Positions 43,320 to 51,013 of a DNA stretch of 64,000 nucleotides are shown here, piece by piece. The notes under the pieces are model-generated. The model was not told the origin of the DNA. It saw only the letters and a list, made by a program, of their open reading frames with translations, and ran no database searches. Made by a program: the position numbers and the translations under genes. The stretch is from positions 984,760 through 1,048,759 of the forward strand of contig NZ_LT574837.1 of the NCBI RefSeq assembly GCF_900086725.1, in the 5' to 3' direction. This DNA comes from Bariatricus massiliensis (lineage in GTDB: Bacteria > Bacillota > Clostridia > Lachnospirales > Lachnospiraceae). Each line of letters opens with the position of its first letter. Positions within the stretch are counted from its first letter, which is position 1.

Positions 43320-43791
43320 CTTCCTCTCCTTCCACAGCCTGTTCTTCCTGCTGCCGCCGTATATTTTCCTTCAGCCTTTCTACGACACGGTCGAACACCT
43401 CAAGTTCCTCGTCGGAGATTCCCTCAAGGGTCCGTTCATTCATCCTGTCGATCAAAGCCTCTATGGCTTCATGGGTATGAATTCCTTTCTCGGTAAGCAG
43501 CACCCTTTTCAGACGGGCATCTTTCTCCACAGCTTCCCGGCAGAGATATCCCCTTTTCTCCATCAGCTTAATAATGTTAGTCACGGTAGAACGGCCCACA
43601 GAAAAATTCTTTTCTATATCCTTCTGAAAAACCTCCTCATTCCTGTTCTCATAAAGATACCGTATAATCCATCCATGCATCAGCGTTATCTCATCAATCC
43701 CGGAGGCTTTGACATTTGCCGTAAGGTTCCGTGAAAGCATATGATCCAATTTGCGGATTTCCAATCCGATCCGTTTACGTGAATCCACCAT
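43309..43791 (-). CDS. MarR-family regulator of the exporter operon
   Basis: 160 residues. Winged helix at about 50-115: EVFQKDIEKNFSVGRSTVTNI (recognition part SVGRSTVTNIIKLM), wing RGYLCREAVEKDARLKRVLL (core DARLKRVLLT). An acidic C-terminal tail follows (EEQAVEGEEVDD). First gene of the exporter operon; its promoter carries the TTGTTC-N6-GAACAA palindrome that MarR dimers bind. A very similar palindrome lies in the promoter of the citrate synthase gene. Likely ligand-released repressor. Confidence 0.9.
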   Translation of the reverse strand: MVDSRKRIGLEIRKLDHMLSRNLTANVKASGIDEITLMHGWIIRYLYENRNEEVFQKDIEKNFSVGRSTVTNIIKLMEKRGYLCREAVEKDARLKRVLLTEKGIHTHEAIEALIDRMNERTLEGISDEELEVFDRVVERLKENIRRQQEEQAVEGEEVDD

Positions 43792-43824
43792 TTTATATTT
43801 CCTTTCTTATTGTTAGTCATAAAA

Positions 43825-43842
43825 CTGTTCGATACAGAACAA
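43825..43842. promoter_or_regulatory. MarR-type operator at the marR-exporter promoter
   Basis: CTGTTC-GATACA-GAACAA: six-base arms with one mismatch around a 6-bp spacer. It touches the -10 box TAAAAT (rc of 43842-43847) and covers the start point. -35 is TTGACC (rc of 43865-43870), spacing 17 bp. Confidence 0.65.
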
Positions 43843-43897
43843 TTTTACATCTAATATTGATTAAGGTCAATATGTAATCACATTTTCGCCGCATTAT

Positions 43898-43935
43898 AAA
43901 AGATCCGTGCATGTTATGAGCTGCACGGACCTTTT
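43898..43935. terminator. Bidirectional terminator
   Basis: AAAAGATCCGTGCA pairs with TGCACGGACCTTTT (one mismatch), 22 bp after the stop of the alpha/beta hydrolase gene. Confidence 0.75.
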
Positions 43936-43956
43936 ATTCATTTCACCTAAATAATT

Positions 43957-44883
43957 CTATTCCATCCTTGCCGCCATCCAGGCCGCCAAATCTGCATATA
44001 CAGACTGTTTATCCGTCTCATTCAGTATTTCATGACGGTCATTCTCATATAACTCTATACTGACATCCCGGACGCCGCAGGCCTGATACTTTTTGAAGAC
44101 CTTCTGCACGCTTTTTCCAAAATTCCCTACCGGGTCATCCGCTCCCGCCACGAAAAATACTGGCAGTTCTTTGGGAATCCGCTCAAGGTTTGCTTTTTTG
44201 GAAATCACCTGCAATCCCCGGAACATATGGTAATACGCATTGACCGTGAAGGTAAAAGTACACCAAGGGTTCGCCAGATACTCATCCACAATTTTCTCAT
44301 CCTTTGTGAGCCAGTCTTTCGATGTCCTTGCCGGTTCGAAACGTTTATTGTAAGAGCCAAAAGCCATATTGTCAATCAGCCTGCTCCGGTAATCCCATCC
44401 TTTGAACGCCGCGATTATCCTGCAAAGAGCCTTTCCTGCCGCCACGACAACAGGGGGTTGATAACCGGTACCCATGACAATCACCCCGGCAAGCCCCTGC
44501 CCGTACAGTTTCATGTACTGGCGGATAAGAAAGGAGCCCATGCTGTGCCCCAACATAAAGTAGGGCACATCCGGATACTGTTTCTGCGTGATTTCCCGGA
44601 GTTTATGGATATCCCCGATGACACATTCATTTCCCCGCTTCTCATGAAAAAATCCATGCTTTTCATCACTTACTACGGACTCTCCATGCCCCAGATGATC
44701 ATTTCCTACCACACAGAAACCTCTTTCTACCATGTATCGGGCAAAATCATCATACCGGTCAATAAATTCCACCATACCATGGCAAAGCTGCAGAACCGCC
44801 TTCACTTCGCCCTCGGGCTTCCATTCTATGGCATGAATCTGTGTCACGCCGTCTCTGGATGGATAGGTAAAATGCCTTTTCAT
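43957..44883 (-). CDS. Alpha/beta hydrolase, lysophospholipase/monoacylglycerol-lipase type
   Basis: 308 residues, cytoplasmic. Nucleophile Ser in LGHSMGSFLIRQY (about residue 112), oxyanion region LCHGMVEF, Asp in VAGADDPVG (about 250) and His in YENDRHEILNE (about 280) make the triad. The second family mark is GNDHLGHGES. It hydrolyses an ester, probably a lysophospholipid or monoglyceride. Single gene between two terminators. Confidence 0.88.
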   Translation of the reverse strand: MKRHFTYPSRDGVTQIHAIEWKPEGEVKAVLQLCHGMVEFIDRYDDFARYMVERGFCVVGNDHLGHGESVVSDEKHGFFHEKRGNECVIGDIHKLREITQKQYPDVPYFMLGHSMGSFLIRQYMKLYGQGLAGVIVMGTGYQPPVVVAAGKALCRIIAAFKGWDYRSRLIDNMAFGSYNKRFEPARTSKDWLTKDEKIVDEYLANPWCTFTFTVNAYYHMFRGLQVISKKANLERIPKELPVFFVAGADDPVGNFGKSVQKVFKKYQACGVRDVSIELYENDRHEILNETDKQSVYADLAAWMAARME

Positions 44884-44897
44884 TGTCGTTTCCCTCT

Positions 44898-44930
44898 AAA
44901 GGCCCGCCCCTTACCACAGGGCGGACCTTC
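44898..44930 (-). terminator. Terminator of the citrate synthase gene
   Basis: AAAGGCCCGCCCC pairs with AGGGCGGACCTT, 26 bp beyond the stop of the citrate synthase gene. Confidence 0.7.
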
Positions 44931-44955
44931 TTAACCTTTCTTCATGTTATTCAAC

Positions 44956-46338
44956 TTATCTGTCTTCCATCTTTATGTATTCTCTGTAAGGAGCCAGCGG
45001 CTTATAGGCCGGGCGGATAATCTTATCCACGTTCTTCAGCTCTTCCAGACGGTGCGCGCTCCAGCCTACTACTCTGGCGGCAGCAAATATGGGGGTATAC
45101 AGTTTCTGAGGAATCCCCAGCATTCCATACACAAGGCCACTGTAAAAGTCTACATTGGCATTGACGCCCTTGTACATCTTCCGCTTCTGGGAGATAACTT
45201 CCGGCGCCAGATGCTCCACCTTCTCATAGAGGGCATACTCTTTGTCATACCCCTTCTCATGCGCAAGCTGCTTTACAAACTTCTTGAAAATATCGGCACG
45301 TGGGTCGGAAACGGAGTAAATCGCGTGTCCCATCCCATAGATAAGTCCCTTTTTGTCAAAATATTTTTTATCCAGAAGGCCTTCCAGATAATTTCTCACT
45401 TCATCATCATCTTCCCAATCCTTAACGACCTCTTTCATCTCGGTAATCATCTGAGTCACCTTAATGTTGGCGCCGCCGTGCTTCGGCCCCTTCAGGGATG
45501 CCATAGCCGCCGCCATCGTAGAATAGGTGTCCGTTCCGGATGATGTGACAACGTGGGTCGTAAAGGTGGAGTTATTACCACCGCCGTGATCCATATGGAG
45601 AACCAGAGCCATATCCAGTATCTTGGCTTCCAACTCCGTGTATTTCCTGTCCTCTCTCAGCATCATCAAAATATTCTCTGCCGTAGACAGCTCAGGAGAC
45701 GGTGCATAAATATACAAGTCTTCTCCCAAACGGTAATTGTACGCGTGGTAGCCATAGACCATCAGCATTGGAAACTGGCTGATCAGATTCATGCACTGGC
45801 GCAGTACATTGGGGATGCTCGTGTCATCCGCCTTACTGTCATAAGAATACAGATTCAAAATAGAACGTGAAAGACTATTCATCATATCAGAGCTTGGCGC
45901 TTTCATTATCACATCCCGCACAAAATTGGGCGGAAGCGTCCGTCTCTCCACCAGAGTCTCATGGAATTCACTCAGCTCTTTCGGATTCGGAAGATCGCCA
46001 AACAGAAGCAGGTAAGCGGTTTCTTCAAACCCGTAATGATTGGCTTCCAAAAATCCTTTGACAATGTCCTTAATATTATAGCCTCTGTAGTAGAGATTGC
46101 CCGCGCAGGGAACTTCTTTGCCGTCCACCATCTTGGTGGCGCAGACATCGGAGATGTTCGTGAGCCCGGCAAGGACGCCCTTTCCATTTAAGTCACGCAG
46201 TCCACGCTTTACTTCATATTTTGTAAACAGCTCTTTGTCTATCTCATTATTCTTTTCACAAAGGTCTGCCAGTTCCTGAATCTTTGGAGTAATATCAAAT
46301 AAAATCTTTTCTACATTACTGTTGTTGCCATTTGTCAT
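44956..46338 (-). CDS. gltA: Citrate synthase
   Basis: 460 residues from ATG 46338 (AAAGGAG upstream). Condenses acetyl-CoA and oxaloacetate to citrate. Active site: His in LHMDHGGGNNSTF, His in GMGHAIYSVSDPRA and Asp in ANVDFYSGLVYGMLG; CoA-binding GPKHGGAN. It has an N-terminal extension of about 60 residues compared with the short bacterial type, as in other Clostridia. In anaerobes it feeds glutamate synthesis. Its promoter carries a MarR-type operator nearly identical to that of the exporter operon, unexpected for a housekeeping gene. Confidence 0.95.
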   Translation of the reverse strand: MTNGNNSNVEKILFDITPKIQELADLCEKNNEIDKELFTKYEVKRGLRDLNGKGVLAGLTNISDVCATKMVDGKEVPCAGNLYYRGYNIKDIVKGFLEANHYGFEETAYLLLFGDLPNPKELSEFHETLVERRTLPPNFVRDVIMKAPSSDMMNSLSRSILNLYSYDSKADDTSIPNVLRQCMNLISQFPMLMVYGYHAYNYRLGEDLYIYAPSPELSTAENILMMLREDRKYTELEAKILDMALVLHMDHGGGNNSTFTTHVVTSSGTDTYSTMAAAMASLKGPKHGGANIKVTQMITEMKEVVKDWEDDDEVRNYLEGLLDKKYFDKKGLIYGMGHAIYSVSDPRADIFKKFVKQLAHEKGYDKEYALYEKVEHLAPEVISQKRKMYKGVNANVDFYSGLVYGMLGIPQKLYTPIFAAARVVGWSAHRLEELKNVDKIIRPAYKPLAPYREYIKMEDR

Positions 46339-46394
46339 ACTTTGTTCTCCTTTCATCTACATTATCTCAGAACATACAATCGCTCTATTGCTTC

Positions 46395-46423
46395 ATTATA
46401 CTAAATTGTTCGATAAAAAACAA
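46395..46423 (-). promoter_or_regulatory. Promoter of the citrate synthase gene with MarR-type operator
   Basis: TTGTTT (rc of 46418-46423), 17 bp, TATAAT (rc of 46395-46400). The sequence 46406-46423 reads TTGTTC-GATAAA-AAACAA, sharing TGTTCGATA and AACAA with the marR operator at 43825-43842. It fills the space between -10 and -35, so a bound MarR dimer would block polymerase. Confidence 0.65.
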
Positions 46424-46434
46424 TCCTGAGTTTT

Positions 46435-47118
46435 CTAGCTGCTGCTGCCCGGGAAATATGGACGCAGGGCTCCTGCCACACTGCTAATAGGCATTGTCTG
46501 AAGCCATACCCGGCCCGGCCCTGTAATCACGGTATTGAACAGCCCTTCTCCGCCGAACACAATATTCTTAAGTCCGGGAACCGTCTGGATATCCATCTGG
46601 CAGCTTGCCTCCATGGCCGCTAAATAACCAGAGTCTACCACAATCTGTTGCCCCGGCTGCAGGTCATAATCGACCACATGTCCATCAAACTCGGCAAAAG
46701 CAATGCCATACCCGGATACCTTCTGGAGAATAAATCCTTCTCCTCCAAACAGGCCTGAGGCTACCTTCTTATGGAAATGTACCGCCAGCGTCACCCCTGC
46801 CTCAGAGGCGAGAAAGGCTTTCTTCTGGAAGATATACTCCTTGCCCGGCCCAATTTCAAATGCCTTGATAGAGCCCGGAAAGCTTGACGCAAAGGCAATA
46901 AGCCCGCTGCCGCCCTGTGAAGTATAAATATTCTGAAACATGGACTCACCGGAGAACATCCTGCCGAATGCCTTCCCAACGCCTCCGTTGGTGGATGTCT
47001 CCATCTTCATATTCGGTGACATCCATGCCATAGAACCCCGCTCTGTCACCATTTTCTCTCCGGTCTCAAGCTGGCATATTACAACCGGTAGTGTTTCTCC
47101 CTTAATCTGATATTGCAT
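46435..47118 (-). CDS. TIGR00266/AIM24 family protein
   Basis: 227 residues, all-beta. The family has regularly spaced Gly-rich strands; here ETGEKMVTERGSMAWMS, GLIAFASSFPGSIKAFE and GGEGFILQKVSGYGIAFAEF (core EGFILQKVSGYG). Biochemical role is unknown; yeast AIM24 is a mitochondrial membrane-organisation protein. Follows rsmA on the same strand (4-bp gap), so it is probably cotranscribed with tatD and rsmA. Confidence 0.85.
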   Translation of the reverse strand: MQYQIKGETLPVVICQLETGEKMVTERGSMAWMSPNMKMETSTNGGVGKAFGRMFSGESMFQNIYTSQGGSGLIAFASSFPGSIKAFEIGPGKEYIFQKKAFLASEAGVTLAVHFHKKVASGLFGGEGFILQKVSGYGIAFAEFDGHVVDYDLQPGQQIVVDSGYLAAMEASCQMDIQTVPGLKNIVFGGEGLFNTVITGPGRVWLQTMPISSVAGALRPYFPGSSS

Positions 47119-47122
47119 AAAA

Positions 47123-47998
47123 TTAGTCCTCCTTCTTCAATATAATGTTGCTGAGTGCGGCAAAGTCCTCCAAAGTCAAGGCTTCCCCTCTCACATTGGC
47201 GCCTTTCCCCAATTCCTCAATCGCCTGAATAATCTTCTCTTTGCTAAGTCCCAGTGTGCCTGCATTCTTAAGTCCATTGGCCAATGTCTTGCGCCTCTGA
47301 TTAAAGGATGCCCGAATCAATGAAAACATGAACCTCTCATCCTCCACCTGCACCGGCGGCTTCTCATGTCTCGTCAGCCGTATGACCGCCGACCCTACCT
47401 TGGGCCGAGGCATAAAACAATTGGGGGGCACATTTGCCACGATATAAGGCTGGGCGTAATATTGTACCGCCAGAGACAGAGCGCCATAATCTTTAGAGCC
47501 CGGCCCCACCTGCATCCGGTCTGCCACTTCCTTCTGCACCATTACCGTAATACTGTCAAGGGGCACATGGTTCTCGAATAACCCCATAATAATAGGCGTT
47601 GTAATATAGTAGGGAAGATTTGCCACCACCTTAATTGGCCTTCCACCGTTCTTCTCCTGTGCCAGTCCGGCAATGTCGACCTTGAGAATATCGTCGTTGA
47701 TGATCGTAACATTCTCATAGCCGCTCAAGGTATCCTCCAATATAGGAATCAAAGCCTTGTCAATCTCCACCGCCGCCACTTCTCTTGCCGCACAGGCAAG
47801 ATACTGCGTCATAGTCCCGATTCCCGGCCCGATTTCCAATACAAAATCATCCTTCGTAATCTCGGCGGAGCTGATAATTTTATCCAGCACATGCGTATCG
47901 ATCAGGAAGTTCTGCCCGAACTTCTTTTGAAAGTTAAACTCATATTTTTGCAGAATCTCAATCGTATTCTGCGGGTTTCCTAATGTTGGTTCCTTCAC
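47123..47998 (-). CDS. rsmA: 16S rRNA dimethyladenosine transferase RsmA (KsgA)
   Basis: 291 residues. GTG start with AAAGGAGGG before it. Adds four methyl groups to two adjacent adenines in the 3' hairpin of 16S rRNA. FGQNFLID start, SAM motif VLEIGPGIGTMT, catalytic NLPYYITTP and C-terminal FNQRRKTLAN. Downstream of tatD by 11 bp, the common tatD-rsmA order of Firmicutes. Confidence 0.97.
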   Translation of the reverse strand: MKEPTLGNPQNTIEILQKYEFNFQKKFGQNFLIDTHVLDKIISSAEITKDDFVLEIGPGIGTMTQYLACAAREVAAVEIDKALIPILEDTLSGYENVTIINDDILKVDIAGLAQEKNGGRPIKVVANLPYYITTPIIMGLFENHVPLDSITVMVQKEVADRMQVGPGSKDYGALSLAVQYYAQPYIVANVPPNCFMPRPKVGSAVIRLTRHEKPPVQVEDERFMFSLIRASFNQRRKTLANGLKNAGTLGLSKEKIIQAIEELGKGANVRGEALTLEDFAALSNIILKKED

Positions 47999-48009
47999 AC
48001 TGCCCTCCT

Positions 48010-48771
48010 TTATAGCCTATACATCGCTCTTGCATTATTTTCAGTCTGCTCTATCACTTCTTCCACCGGCATTCCCTTGATTGCCGCAATCTGCTCTGCC
48101 ACGTAAGACAGATAACCAGATTGATTGCGTTTCCCTCTGTATGGCTCCGGGGCCATATACGGACAGTCCGTCTCGAGCAGAATCCGCTCTATAGGCACAG
48201 CCGCCGCCACTTCTTTTAACTTCTTTGCGTTTTTAAACGTGACTACTCCGCCTATTCCTATATAGAACCCCATCTTCACGTATTCCTGCGCGATTTCTTT
48301 TGAATAGGAAAAACAGTGGATCACTCCTTGCAGGCCCTGTGCACATTCCTTCATCACATAGAGGGTATCGGAAGCCGCCTCTCTGCTGTGAATCAACACC
48401 GGAAGCTCCAACTCCCTCGCCAGCTCCAGCTGCCGGACAAACCACTTTCTCTGCACTTCATGCGGCTCATTGTCCCAATAATAATCCAAGCCTATCTCCC
48501 CCACAGCCACTACCTTTTCATGGCCGAACAAGGTTTTCATCTCCGCAAACGTATCTTCATTCAGCGCCCCTACCTCGTCTGGGTGGATACCTACCGCCGC
48601 ATATACATAGGGGTACTGCCCGGCAAGCGCGATGGACCGCCTGCAGGAGTCCAATGTAGCGCTTACATTTACGATTGTCCCCACGTTCTGCCCGCTCATG
48701 GAAGCCAGAAGCTCGGCCCTGTCCTGTTCAAACTGCTCGTCATCATAATGAGCATGTGTATCAAAAATCAT
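48010..48771 (-). CDS. TatD-family DNase
   Basis: 253 residues from ATG 48771 (GGAAGGTGA before). Metal-dependent hydrolase in a TIM barrel: FDTHAHYDDEQF, VAVGEIGLDYYWD, LPVLIHSREA, QGVIHCFSYS and LLETDCPYMAPEP supply the metal ligands. Acts as 3'-5' exonuclease in repair or quality control. First gene of the tatD-rsmA run. Confidence 0.95.
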   Translation of the reverse strand: MIFDTHAHYDDEQFEQDRAELLASMSGQNVGTIVNVSATLDSCRRSIALAGQYPYVYAAVGIHPDEVGALNEDTFAEMKTLFGHEKVVAVGEIGLDYYWDNEPHEVQRKWFVRQLELARELELPVLIHSREAASDTLYVMKECAQGLQGVIHCFSYSKEIAQEYVKMGFYIGIGGVVTFKNAKKLKEVAAAVPIERILLETDCPYMAPEPYRGKRNQSGYLSYVAEQIAAIKGMPVEEVIEQTENNARAMYRL

Positions 48772-48861
48772 TATATAATCACCTTCCAAACTTTATGACA
48801 TCATTTTCACTGTACTCCCAGTATATCACACTTGCCCCTCAGGTAAAATTATATTTTATGC

Positions 48862-48890
48862 TTGCCCCCAAAAGACTGCTTATGTATACT
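48862..48890 (+). promoter_or_regulatory. Promoter of the 96-residue unknown gene
   Basis: TTGCCC (48862-48867), 17 bp, TATACT (48885-48890). About 38 bp to the ATG. Confidence 0.5.
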
Positions 48891-48934
48891 ATAATTAGCA
48901 CTTACGTTACAAATCAAATAAGGAGGAATTTACA

Positions 48935-49225
48935 ATGAAAGTGTATGATACAATCAATAAGGTGGAGTTGGAAGCCGACACAAAGAAACTTGTGGATATT
49001 ATGGTGGACGGACGTCAAGTCGATCTGTACTTAAGTGAAAAGAAAACGGATGCTGACGGCTACCTGTCCTGGGACGTGGAGCATTGGTCTTCCATCGACA
49101 ATAAAAAGTTTATCCGCTGCTACTCTCTGGAGGGTAAAGTGCTGGGTGAATCAACCGGACATAATATTTATGACCTTTACAATGACTTCAAACCAGAAGA
49201 AGCTGTAAAAGTTGAATTGAGCTAA
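48935..49225 (+). CDS. Conserved-looking small protein of 96 residues, unknown function
   Basis: Good start: AAGGAGGA 8 nt before the ATG, promoter upstream and terminator downstream, so a single-gene unit. Soluble, acidic and rich in Trp and Tyr (YLSWDVEHWSSIDNKKF), with no Zn motif and no signal peptide. The pattern KVYDTINKVELEAD ... VDLYLSEKK looks like a small beta-sheet domain. No family is recognised. It is the only plus-strand gene between 26.4 kb and the window end. Confidence 0.8.
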   Translation: MKVYDTINKVELEADTKKLVDIMVDGRQVDLYLSEKKTDADGYLSWDVEHWSSIDNKKFIRCYSLEGKVLGESTGHNIYDLYNDFKPEEAVKVELS

Positions 49226-49260
49226 TTTTACATTACTTTAATCGTTGTTGAAAATGAAGA

Positions 49261-49321
49261 AAAAAGACAGAATCCAAACTGCCCCGCGTCTAAGTACGGC
49301 CCCTTTGGATTCTGTCTTTTT
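49261..49321. terminator. Bidirectional terminator with a long loop
   Basis: AAAAAGACAGAATCCAAA pairs with TTTGGATTCTGTCTTTTT over 18 bp around a 25-nt C-rich loop. It ends both the small plus-strand gene and the MacAB-like operon. Confidence 0.85.
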
Positions 49322-49333
49322 ATGTAAGTCCTG

Positions 49334-49729
49334 TTACTCCTTTGACTGATAGAGCCCCCATAAATATAGTATCGGAAGTACGAAGCTGACAAATGAAAGG
49401 GGTGTAATTGCCGCCAATGACGCGCTCTGTACCAGAGACACTACGCAATAAATAATATAAACGACCATCAATACAAGCGCTGCCTTAAATGCCTTTCCCC
49501 TTACTCCCAATACTCCTGCCGCCAGCATCACTGCGGAGCTTGCGACTCCGAGTCCCATCGACAGCGGAGAATACGCATCGTAGAGTACATTCATATCTAC
49601 GCCGGGCACTTCCATGCCCTTCAATTGTCCAATCATCGCATAACCCGCGAACATGACTAAGACTCCCAGTATACTCAGCACGATTAAGATAACAGATACT
49701 ACTTTCAATAATTTTGTTGGTTTGAACAT
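49334..49729 (-). CDS. Small four-helix membrane protein of the MacAB-like operon
   Basis: 131 residues from ATG 49729 (GGAGGG upstream); a longer open frame up to 49978 overlaps the permease gene and has no ribosome site. Helices at about 8-30, 48-66, 73-90 and 98-118. Last gene of the export operon, 17 bp after the permease. No family is recognised; it may be an accessory part of the exporter. Confidence 0.7.
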   Translation of the reverse strand: MFKPTKLLKVVSVILIVLSILGVLVMFAGYAMIGQLKGMEVPGVDMNVLYDAYSPLSMGLGVASSAVMLAAGVLGVRGKAFKAALVLMVVYIIYCVVSLVQSASLAAITPLSFVSFVLPILYLWGLYQSKE

Positions 49730-49746
49730 CTTTTTCCCTCCTGTTT

Positions 49747-50982
49747 TTACAATTGTCTCAATGCCTCTATCGGGCTTAATCTGGCAGCCTTTCTTGCGGG
49801 ATAAATGCCAAAAATAATTCCCACCCCGCAGGAGAAGCATGTGGTAAGAAGTACCGCCAGTGGTGATATCCTCGCCGACAGCCCTCCGATATTGAGCAGT
49901 CCTACTAGCCCGGATAAGCCTGCTCCGATGAGAATCCCGATGATGCCTCCGATACCCGAAATAATTGCCGACTCGCATAAAAATTGTGCCACGATAGAGC
50001 CGGTCTTTGCGCCCAGCGCTTTGCGGATTCCAATCTCTCTTGTCCGCTCCGTCACAGATACCAGCATGATATTCATGACCCCGATACCGCCGACAAGCAG
50101 TGATATTCCCGCCACGAAGGCTATGAACGCAGTTACTCCGTCCAGCACGGTCCCCATATAATTACTGATGTCCATAGACTGCTGCTTCTGGAAAAGATTC
50201 TCTCCATCACTCAAATGCCTTGCATTCAGCAGATTTATGGCGGCTCCCGTCACTTGATTTGCTTTGGCGTTCTCCCCAAGATACACGGTGACCGCCGGAA
50301 AATTTTCAATGCTCTCTCCCCAGTTCTCCGCCGCACTGTAGGGCATCTCCAGCATAATCGGCATCTCCATGCCAAACATCTTCATGGCCTGTTCATTCGC
50401 CGCCATCAGCTCGTCATCCATATCTCTGATACCACATATCTTGACGGTCTGAATCGTATTTTCTATGTTTAAGTCAAACTCCATTCCCTCCACCTCCGGT
50501 GTCCCGAAAAGGTAGATGGCGCTTCCTTTATCCAGCACGCAGACCAGCGCTGCGTTGGCTGCATCATCCTCCGTAAAGTAGCTGCCCCGAAAAATCTCCT
50601 TCTGGGCTGGATCGAACTGCGCGTCCGGTGTAGTGAGTGTCACATATGCGTCAAATGACCCTTTTCTTGTGCTGACCCCGCCCGCCACGCTGGCAGAATA
50701 TATAATTCCCCGTGCCCGCGTCCCCAGCTGCTCCTTTAACGCCGCAATGTCCTCTGGTGTAATCAGCTCCGTGTTGGCCGTCTCGTCGGGATTCACCATA
50801 ATTCCCACACTTTTCTCATTGGTCTCAGCCATCACATCCGCTTTCAGTCCACTGCCGATAGAGATAATCGTAATAACAGATGAGATGCCAATGATAATAC
50901 CAAGCATGGTCAAAAAGGATCTCCCCTTATTGGAACGGATGCTGTACAGCGCCATTTTTACATATTCACCAAATTGTCCCAT
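49747..50982 (-). CDS. MacB/LolC-type ABC transporter permease
   Basis: 411 residues. Helix near 20-45 (FLTMLGIIIGISSVITIISI), a large outer domain (45-270), then three helices (about 280-305, 335-360, 370-395) with the FtsX signature (GIRKALGAKTGSIVAQFLCE, key GIRKALGAKT). Mechanotransmission-type exporters use ATP in the cytoplasm to move substrates outside the membrane. Here it works with the ATPase at 52629 and the adaptor at 51014. Substrate unknown, possibly a peptide or lipid. Confidence 0.92.
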   Translation of the reverse strand: MGQFGEYVKMALYSIRSNKGRSFLTMLGIIIGISSVITIISIGSGLKADVMAETNEKSVGIMVNPDETANTELITPEDIAALKEQLGTRARGIIYSASVAGGVSTRKGSFDAYVTLTTPDAQFDPAQKEIFRGSYFTEDDAANAALVCVLDKGSAIYLFGTPEVEGMEFDLNIENTIQTVKICGIRDMDDELMAANEQAMKMFGMEMPIMLEMPYSAAENWGESIENFPAVTVYLGENAKANQVTGAAINLLNARHLSDGENLFQKQQSMDISNYMGTVLDGVTAFIAFVAGISLLVGGIGVMNIMLVSVTERTREIGIRKALGAKTGSIVAQFLCESAIISGIGGIIGILIGAGLSGLVGLLNIGGLSARISPLAVLLTTCFSCGVGIIFGIYPARKAARLSPIEALRQL

Positions 50983-51013
50983 GTCTTTGCTCCTCCTGCC
51001 GCCTCAGTCCCTC

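Noticed and set aside
49747..49978. Longer 214-residue version of the small membrane protein gene
   Set aside because: The extra N-terminal part overlaps the permease gene in another frame; the ribosome site belongs to ATG 49729.
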